A DNA stretch of 64,000 nucleotides. Source: Pseudorhodobacter sp. PARRP1. Lineage in GTDB: Bacteria; Pseudomonadota; Alphaproteobacteria; Rhodobacterales; Rhodobacteraceae. The notes below the pieces were generated by a model. It had not been told where the DNA came from. It saw nothing but the letters and a program-made list of their open reading frames with translations, and did no database searches. The stretch is from NCBI GenBank assembly GCA_002256245.1, contig NKIU01000011.1:41808-105807 (forward strand), written 5' to 3'. How positions within the stretch are numbered: the first letter of the stretch is position 1; each line of letters starts with the position of its first letter. The position numbers and the translations under genes were made by a program. Shown piece by piece: positions 57,940-64,000 of this stretch.

Positions 57940-58080
57940 AATAGGCCTCCCGAATGGAACCCACCCGGAAGGCCCGCGCAAAACACAGGGCGCCAACCCT
58001 GAGAATGCTCATCTCTAGCCAGAGCAAGTTAGCGCAGGCCCGAATCGCAAGCAACATCGCATCGCGGTGATCTGATATCT
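57940..58080 (-). ncRNA. Putative antisense counter-transcribed RNA (ctRNA) in the repB-repC interval; approximate extent
   Basis: Minus-strand hairpin GGCCTTCCG...CGGGAGGCC (57944-57974) followed by U-rich TATTCTTTTCC; second small stem CAGGG-CGCCAA-CCCTG; position typical for repABC. Confidence 0.5.
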
Positions 58081-58178
58081 TTTATCCTTTATCTGAACAA
58101 AAGACCCAGAACGCCTGCGGAAATCTGCGCAATACGGTCCTCATTCGGACAGCCCTGCACGTTCCGCGTGAATAAATC

Positions 58179-59339
58179 ATGGAACAGATCGCATCCACGC
58201 CCATGCTTCGGCATGCCCGGCGCCCCAATTTGTCGTCTCTGAAATCTCGGTTGCAGACCCCTGCAGCAGACAAGGACAAGCGTTGGCACATCCTTGATCT
58301 GGCAAAGACCTGCCGCCAACGACTGAAGCTTCGTGATCGCGACATCGCGGTCTTACGGGGTTTGCTGTCCCTCCTGCCCTCGCAAGCACGACCTGACCAA
58401 ATGGTGGTCTTTGCATCCAACCGGGTTCTGATTGATCGCTGCGATGGCATCGACGAACGCACTCTTCGTCGTCGGATTGCTCACTTGCAAAACTGCGGGA
58501 TGCTTGAACGCCGGACAAGCCCCAACGGCAAGCGATATCAAGTCCGCGACGATCACCAAGCCGCGCTGCTGACCTATGGCATCGATCTCACGCCTCTTTT
58601 CCACATCCAGAGCCATTTGGAAGCCTTGGCAGAAGACTGCCGCCACGAAGCCTTAAGGATCAAAGTGCTTCGCAGCTTAATCAGAGATGTTTTGTTCAAA
58701 GCGCAACCACATGAAATCATCGGCATTCAAAACGAAGCGCAACGGGCACTTAGGAGAGTGCTCGATAGCAATCAGTTGCAGCAAATCCTATCTCAGCTTG
58801 AAGAAGCTGTACCCGTTATGATCCCTCCATTCACGGACAACGTGACTCTGCCGACAACACACATGTCCGTCAGCGACGGTCAAAATGACCGGCATATTCA
58901 GAGTTCGTACAAAGATAATTTAGAATCTGAAAGGGCTGAGAGCGAAACTTTGAGGAACCCTGCCTGTGAAAAAAAATCCGCCAACTTAGATCATGCCGAC
59001 ATCACAGTGGATGAATGCATGGCCCTTGCCCGAACTGCCAGAGAAATGGCCCCTAAACAGCCCCGATGCTGGGAGGATCTGATTGATCTTTCAACAACCC
59101 TTGCCCCTGCCATCGGACTTCAAGGCACGGTGATCCATGAAGCCGAGAAACACTTGGGCAGACACGGCTGCGCTCTGGCCGTTCTTGGTCTTGTCGAGGC
59201 ATTTGGCAGAGTTCGCAACCCAGAAGCGTATCTAACCGCTCTTGTTCAGCGTCGCCTCAAGCAAGGCCTCGATCTCGTCCGAATGTTTCGTTCCCTCGTT
59301 CGGCCAGGTAGGCCAACAGCTGCTTTTGCTTGGAGCTAG
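58179..59339 (+). CDS. repC: Plasmid replication initiator RepC
   Basis: LKLRDRDIAVLRGLLSLLPSQARPDQMVVFASNRVLIDRCDGIDERTLRRRIAHLQNCGMLERRTSPNGKRY; third gene of repABC. Confidence 0.93.
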   Translation: MEQIASTPMLRHARRPNLSSLKSRLQTPAADKDKRWHILDLAKTCRQRLKLRDRDIAVLRGLLSLLPSQARPDQMVVFASNRVLIDRCDGIDERTLRRRIAHLQNCGMLERRTSPNGKRYQVRDDHQAALLTYGIDLTPLFHIQSHLEALAEDCRHEALRIKVLRSLIRDVLFKAQPHEIIGIQNEAQRALRRVLDSNQLQQILSQLEEAVPVMIPPFTDNVTLPTTHMSVSDGQNDRHIQSSYKDNLESERAESETLRNPACEKKSANLDHADITVDECMALARTAREMAPKQPRCWEDLIDLSTTLAPAIGLQGTVIHEAEKHLGRHGCALAVLGLVEAFGRVRNPEAYLTALVQRRLKQGLDLVRMFRSLVRPGRPTAAFAWS

Positions 59340-59340
59340 G

Positions 59341-59360
59341 ATGTTTACCCCGGTAAACAT
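59341..59360. promoter_or_regulatory. 20-bp palindrome copy 1 (ATGTTTACC-CC-GGTAAACAT), parS/operator candidate
   Basis: Perfect 9+2+9 inverted repeat just after repC stop. Confidence 0.65.
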
Positions 59361-59395
59361 TGGTTGGGCGTGCTTGGCTCGGCTCAAAGTGCACG

Positions 59396-59415
59396 ATGTA
59401 TACCGGGGTAAACAT
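59396..59415. promoter_or_regulatory. 20-bp palindrome copy 2 (ATGTATACC-GG-GGTAAACAT), parS/operator candidate
   Basis: 9+2+9 inverted repeat, one mismatch, 55 bp from copy 1. Confidence 0.65.
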
Positions 59416-61272
59416 GAAGCCGTCGCCGTGCGCAGTGGAGAGTATGAGAATGGGTGGTTTGAGCGTGGCAGGAAGTGAGATCGGGAGAGTGGCTCCCGGC
59501 GCCCGTCGTGGAGAAAACCTGATGGCCCAAGCTGCCCAGAAGATTACCCTGTCGTCCTCACGGGACATCCCCTTTGATAAGCTGGTGCTGAGCCAGTCCA
59601 ACGTCCGGCGCATCAAAGCCGGTGTGTCGGTTGAAGAGTTGGCCGAGGACATCGCCCGCCGTGGGTTGTTGCAAGGCCTGAGCGTGCGGCCTGTGTTGGA
59701 TGCCGATGGCGTCGAGACGGGTAAGTTCGAGATCCCGGCTGACGGTCGACGCTTTCAAGCACTGTCGTTGCTGGTGAAGCAGAAGCGTTTTGCAAAGACA
59801 GCGCCTGTGCCTTGTGTGTTGCGTGATGTGACATCAGATATTCTGGCCGAGGACGACTCGTTGGCTGAGAACATGCAGCGCGTTGCCTTGCACCCGCTCG
59901 ATCAGTTCCGCGCCTTTGTAGCCTTGCGCGACAAGGGTCAGGGCGAGGAGGCAATCGCCGCGGCCTTCTTCGTGACGCCAAAGATCGTGAAGCAGCGGTT
60001 GAAGCTCGCCTCCGTGGCCCCTGCCCTTCTGGATGTCTACGCCGAGGATAGCATGACTCTGGAACAGCTGATGGCCTTCACAGTGAATCCCGATCACGCG
60101 CGTCAGGAGCAGGTTTGGGAAGCGGTGCAGAACTCCTGGAACAAGGAGCCCTATTCGATTCGGCGCATGTTGACGGAGACCTCTGTGCGGGCCTCAGATC
60201 GGCGCGCAGTGTTTGTCGGTGTTGATGTCTATGAAGCGGCGGGTGGCGTTGTCCTACGCGATCTCTTCCAAGGCGATGATGGTGGCTGGTTGGAGGACCC
60301 TGCCCTGCTCGACCGATTGGTTGCGGACAAGCTGCAAGTCGAGGCCCAGGCAATCGCCGCTAAGGGTTGGAAGTGGATCGAGGTGTCCACCGACCTGCCC
60401 TATGGCTACAGCCACGGTCTGCGGCGTCTTGTTGGCGATCCCTCACCGCTGAGCGCGGATGAAGCTGCAGACCACGCCAAGCTGCTCGCGGAGTATCGCG
60501 CACTGGAAGAGGAATACTCTGGCCAAGACGAATACCCCGAGGAGATCGACACTCGGCTTGGCGAGCTGGAAGCTGCGATGGAAGCCTTAGAGCAGCGTCC
60601 GCTGATCTTCGATGCGGCAGAGGTTTGTCGTGCTGGCGTCTTCGTGACGCTGGATCGGGATGTCGGCCTGGCAGTTTATCGCGGCTATGTCCGGCCGGAG
60701 GATGAGCCTCGCGAAGAGACCGTGGCCAACTTCCGTGATGAGCTCGGCTCGGAAGGGCAGGGGGCTGATGGCAGTGTCTCGGCCTATCAGCTTCCCTTTG
60801 GTTGGTCTGCGGCCACCATTATCACTTCCGGGGGCCAGCCGTTCAGTTCGGGCCTCGTGGACGATGAGGATGATGGCGCGTTGAAGCCTTTGCCAGAGCG
60901 CCTGGTGATGGAGTTGACCGCACATCGCACCCTCGTGTTGCGGGAGGCGATTGGGCGTTCGCCCGACGTCGCCCTGACGCTGCTGCTGATGAAGCTGGTC
61001 AATGACACCTTCCCCAGTTCCGGGGCTTCGGGCAGTTGCTTGGAGGCTTGTGTTCGCCCCGTCTACATGTCGGCTCAGGCGTCCGATCTGAAGGACAGTC
61101 CGGTGGCCAAGGCCGTGGACGATCGTCATGCTGCCTAGGAGGCCGATCTGCCGCTTGGCGACGATGCCGTGCTTTGGGATTATCTCTCGGCCCTCGACCA
61201 GGCCAGCCGTCTGGCTCTGCTGGTGCATTGTGAACCGCCCCGGGTTTACCGGAGGGCAAAACTCTCGGAGAA

Positions 61273-61611
61273 TTGCCCGTTATGGAACATGCACATAAGA
61301 AGAAGACCGCGAAGCCGTATTCACCTGAGTTCCGCGAGCGCGCGGTGCGACTGGCGATGGAACACCGCGATGAGTATCAAAGCGAAGCTGCGGCGCTGAC
61401 GGCGATTGCAGGTAAATTGGGGTGTTCGCCGGACAGCCTTCGCGTTTGGATGCGCCAAATCCAGCGTGATGGCGGCGAGCGGCCGGGCCCCACCAGCGCT
61501 GAGATTGCACGGATCAAAGAGCTTGAGCGCGAAGTGCGTGAACTTCGGCAGGCCAATGAGATCCTGCGCAAAGGATCAGCGTATTTTGCTCAGGCCCCTC
61601 TCGCGGTTTGA
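61273..61611 (+). CDS. IS3-family transposase OrfA
   Basis: KPYSPEFRERAVRLAMEHRDEYQSEAAALTAIAGKLGCSPDSLRVWMRQ; leucine-zipper-like tail. Confidence 0.92.
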   Translation: MPVMEHAHKKKTAKPYSPEFRERAVRLAMEHRDEYQSEAAALTAIAGKLGCSPDSLRVWMRQIQRDGGERPGPTSAEIARIKELEREVRELRQANEILRKGSAYFAQAPLAV

Positions 61612-62564
61612 AGTCAAACCGCTGCCGGGCAGCGGGAGCTCGACCGCCCGTTTCGCAAATGATTGCTTTCATTGAGGAAAGCCGAGAGGCACACGGGGTC
61701 GAGCCGATCTGCAGGGCGCTGCAGTTTGCCCCTTCCACCTTTTATGACCGGCAGGCGATCATGCGTGATCCTGACCGGGCCTCGGCCCGGGCCAGATCGG
61801 ATGCGGCCCTGAGCGTCAAGATCGACGCGGCCTGGGATGCCAACCGCAGGCTCTACGGCGCGCGGAAGATCTGGCATGTTTTGCGACGGCAGGGTGAAGA
61901 CGCCGCCCGCTGCACCGTGGAACGTTTGATGCACCGCCTGGGGATCAGGGGCGTGGTTCGCGGCAAAAAGGTCATCACTACGAACCCGGACACGTCTCTG
62001 CCGTGCCCGGACGACAAGGTTAACCGGCTGTTCATGGCCGATCGTCCGAATAAGCTATGGGTTTCAGACTTCACCTATGTGCCCACTTGGTCCGGCACCG
62101 TCTACGTTGCCTTCGTCATCGACGTCTTTGCACGTCGTATTGTCGGTTGGCGAGCCTCAACTTCGATGAAGACCCAGTTCGTGCTCGACGCGTTGGATCA
62201 GGCGATATGGCAAAGAAAGACACCGGATAACAAGAGCTTGGTTCATCATTCTGACCGAGGATCACAATACCTATCGATCAAATACACCGAACGCCTGGCC
62301 GAAGCCGAGATCGATCTCTCGGTCGGGACAGTCGGTGACGCCTATGACAATGCTTTGGCCGAACGCGTCATCGGCCTCTTCAAAACCGAGGTCATCAACC
62401 AGATCGGGCCATGGAAATCGATGCGCGAGGTCGAATGGGAAACCCTGAAATGGGTGGACTGGTATAACAATCGCCGCCTTCTCGGCTCTATCGGATACAT
62501 CCCGCCCGCAGAAGCAGAGGAGGCGTTCTATGCAAACCTGAACACACTCGATATGGTCGCCTAG
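61608..62564 (+). CDS. IS3-family transposase OrfB (DDE)
   Basis: NKLWVSDFTYVPTWSGTVYVAFVIDVFARRIVGW; HHSDRGSQYLSIKYTERL; NALAERVIGLFKTEVI. Confidence 0.93.
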   Translation: MKSNRCRAAGARPPVSQMIAFIEESREAHGVEPICRALQFAPSTFYDRQAIMRDPDRASARARSDAALSVKIDAAWDANRRLYGARKIWHVLRRQGEDAARCTVERLMHRLGIRGVVRGKKVITTNPDTSLPCPDDKVNRLFMADRPNKLWVSDFTYVPTWSGTVYVAFVIDVFARRIVGWRASTSMKTQFVLDALDQAIWQRKTPDNKSLVHHSDRGSQYLSIKYTERLAEAEIDLSVGTVGDAYDNALAERVIGLFKTEVINQIGPWKSMREVEWETLKWVDWYNNRRLLGSIGYIPPAEAEEAFYANLNTLDMVA

Positions 62565-63103
62565 TCATTGAACAAACCACCCTCCGGTAAACCCGGGGCG
62601 GTTCATTGCCTGAGCTTCGGGGTCAACGCGCTCCACGAGAAGGTAAACCCTTACGGCGCAGGCATCTCGGCCAGCGGGTTGACCCGCCGCCTGTCGTAGT
62701 CCGAGATCGTAGCCCAAGCCGTCGATCTCGACATGGTCGCGGCAGGCTGGGAGCCGACTGCGGACAACTATCTGAACCGGGTTCCCAAGGCGCGCATCCT
62801 TGAGGCCGTTTGTGAGGCGAAGGGGGAGGTCACCGCGCAGTTGCTCGACCATCTGAAAAAGGTTTAGATGGCGACGGAAGCCGAGCGCTTGCTCAAGGGC
62901 AGCGGTTGGTTGCCGGAGGTTCTGCGACGCAGTGAACTTCCTGCTCTGAACTGTGATGTCACTGCAGAAGGGCAGGGGGCTTTGAGCGAAGAAGTCTTGG
63001 GCGATCAGGACAGCGTCGAGGAAATCGACTTGCCCGCCTTCCTGATGGCCGATTTGCCCGTAGAAAGCACAGCAATGATGGCTGCGGAGTGATCTGAGCC
63101 CCC

Positions 63104-63125
63104 GAGGGCGGGAAAACCCGCCCTC
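63104..63125 (+). terminator. Strong hairpin downstream of the parB-like gene
   Basis: GAGGGCGGG-AAAA-CCCGCCCTC, perfect 9-bp stem, no T-run. Confidence 0.6.
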
Positions 63126-63158
63126 AATCACATCAAAATACAACAATATCAATATGAT

Positions 63159-63178
63159 GAGTGCGAATCCTCGCATTC
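63159..63178. promoter_or_regulatory. Short hairpin/operator candidate GAGTGCGA-ATCC-TCGCATTC
   Basis: 8-bp stem with one wobble, 14 bp before the 63192 start codon. Confidence 0.35.
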
Positions 63179-63191
63179 AAGATGAGGAATC

Positions 63192-63890
63192 ATGTCCGCA
63201 AACACAATCATCGACCAAGCGCTTTTGGGCACGCTCATTCGCTACACTGATGGCAGTCCCAAACCGCCCGCGCGCTTCACCAAAAAGCTGGCCGCATGGG
63301 AAAGTTCCAACGGTGTTGGCCGCCTGGTGAAAAAGGAACCGCCGCGGCCTTATCCGACCTGGACGGCTCCGGCGTCCTTCACGCTGCATGAAGGCAACTT
63401 CTCCTCGGACGGGGTGATCCTCGTCACGATCATGCGCAGCCATTCGGCCGACAGCCAGCTCAGCTTTGAAGTGGTCGAGGAGCCCAAGGAAGGGCCGGTT
63501 CGCGTGCTTCTGGATTTCGGGGGCAACACTGAGCTTCTGCATCTGGCGGCGTCCGTCACGGCGGCGGAGCTTTGGATTGCCAAGGAGGGCTATCGTAACG
63601 CGCGGCTGCAGATTGTCGGCGACGAAGGCGATAGGGCAGGGGGCACGGAACTGGCCGCCAGAGCCTTTCCGGAGACCAAGAGGTCTTGCCGCATGCGGGC
63701 CTCTCATCCAGCACCAACCTGTCCCGCGCATCTGCGGGACAATTCGGCTCCTTGTGTCAACGTACCATCCCCCGCTTGCCAGTCCCTTCCTTGGCCCAAA
63801 TCCAGTCTTCGAGATCAAGCCACAAGGGCTCGGACTACGGGCAAGCCCGTGCCGCCGGATGGATTCGGGCAAGCCGAACGCACCCGGTGA
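63192..63890 (+). CDS. Hypothetical plasmid-backbone protein; C-terminal third may be out-of-frame or non-native
   Basis: MSANTIIDQALLGTLIRYTDGSPKPPARFTKKLAAWESSNGVGRL...; composition changes after ~residue 155. Confidence 0.55.
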   Translation: MSANTIIDQALLGTLIRYTDGSPKPPARFTKKLAAWESSNGVGRLVKKEPPRPYPTWTAPASFTLHEGNFSSDGVILVTIMRSHSADSQLSFEVVEEPKEGPVRVLLDFGGNTELLHLAASVTAAELWIAKEGYRNARLQIVGDEGDRAGGTELAARAFPETKRSCRMRASHPAPTCPAHLRDNSAPCVNVPSPACQSLPWPKSSLRDQATRARTTGKPVPPDGFGQAERTR

Positions 63891-63968
63891 TGTCAGACCG
63901 TCTTTGGGCCTGCGGGTTCCTGTCAGCGCGGGGGATGGTCCCTCGCCTCCCAGCAGGAGCCAAAACAG

Positions 63969-64000
63969 ATGTCCCGCAAAGATGCACACGCCTTCGCCGC
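63969..64000 (+). CDS. Start of a further CDS, truncated by window end (MSRKDAHAFA...)
   Basis: ATG preceded by purine-rich GGAGCC; too short to identify. Confidence 0.3.
   Translation, partial: MSRKDAHAFA

Larger units (their letters stand above)
61231..62605 (+). mobile_element. IS3-family insertion sequence with 25-bp perfect IRs and 3-bp TSD (TTG)
   Basis: IRL TGAACCGCCCCGGGTTTACCGGAGG (61231-61255), IRR complement at 62581-62605; TTG at 61228-61230 and 62606-62608. Confidence 0.95.
59522..63092 (+). pseudogene. Large plasmid ParB-like partition protein, disrupted by three in-frame TAG codons and an IS3 insertion (intact N-terminal ORF 59522-61138)
   Basis: IPFDKLVLSQSNVRRIKAGVSVEELAEDIARRGLLQGLSVRPV...; excising IS + one TTG restores the frame (LALLVHC|LSFGVNALHEKV...LDHLKKV*MATEAERLLKGSGWLPEVLR); TAG at 61136, 62697, 62865. 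Confidence 0.85.

Noticed and set aside
61136-62867. Amber-codon reassignment as explanation of the three TAGs
   Set aside because: The stops appear to fall at positions of different residue types and lie in the same gene as an IS insertion, so decay is simpler; kept as a checkable point only.
1-64000. CRISPR array, tRNA, rRNA or prophage structural genes
   Set aside because: No regularly spaced repeats, no cloverleaf-like or rRNA sequence and no phage morphogenesis proteins were recognised by eye; a tRNAscan/CRISPR search would be needed to be certain.

Overview
The window looks like part of a repABC-type extrachromosomal replicon (large plasmid or chromid) from an alphaproteobacterium, probably Rhodobacterales; the taxonomy is an inference from gene content. 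About 1-48,020 is dense catabolic and transport cargo: a Liv-type ABC transporter, a Pot-type polyamine-like ABC transporter, a TRAP transporter and an APC permease, with several IclR regulators, three class III aminotransferases, three FAH-family hydrolases, a homoprotocatechuate meta-cleavage (hpa/hpc) cluster, and a TRAP-linked cluster (DHODH-like, DUF6282-like, HpcH/HpaI aldolase, cupin, SSADH, GMC oxidoreductase) of unknown substrate. About 48,880-64,000 is plasmid backbone and mobile DNA: scpB-like + DUF1403 divergent from a tyrosine recombinase, an IS1182-like element, a serine recombinase, a DUF4143 ATPase, repA-repB-(ctRNA)-repC, and a second large parB interrupted by an IS3-family element. 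The main points for follow-up are: (1) a dif-like 11-7-11 palindrome directly upstream of the tyrosine recombinase; (2) two 20-bp palindromes between repC and the second parB (parS/operator candidates); (3) a parB gene split by an IS3 element with 25-bp IRs and a 3-bp TSD, plus three in-frame TAG codons; (4) a deletion-collapsed DHODH/cupin remnant at 23.5-24.1 kb that mirrors the intact 41.8-44.9 kb cluster; (5) perfect palindromes at IclR-flanked promoters; (6) an AraC/GlxA-like pseudogene abutting the cargo/backbone junction. No tRNA, rRNA or CRISPR was seen. All calls come from reading the sequence and ORF translations; no searches were run.
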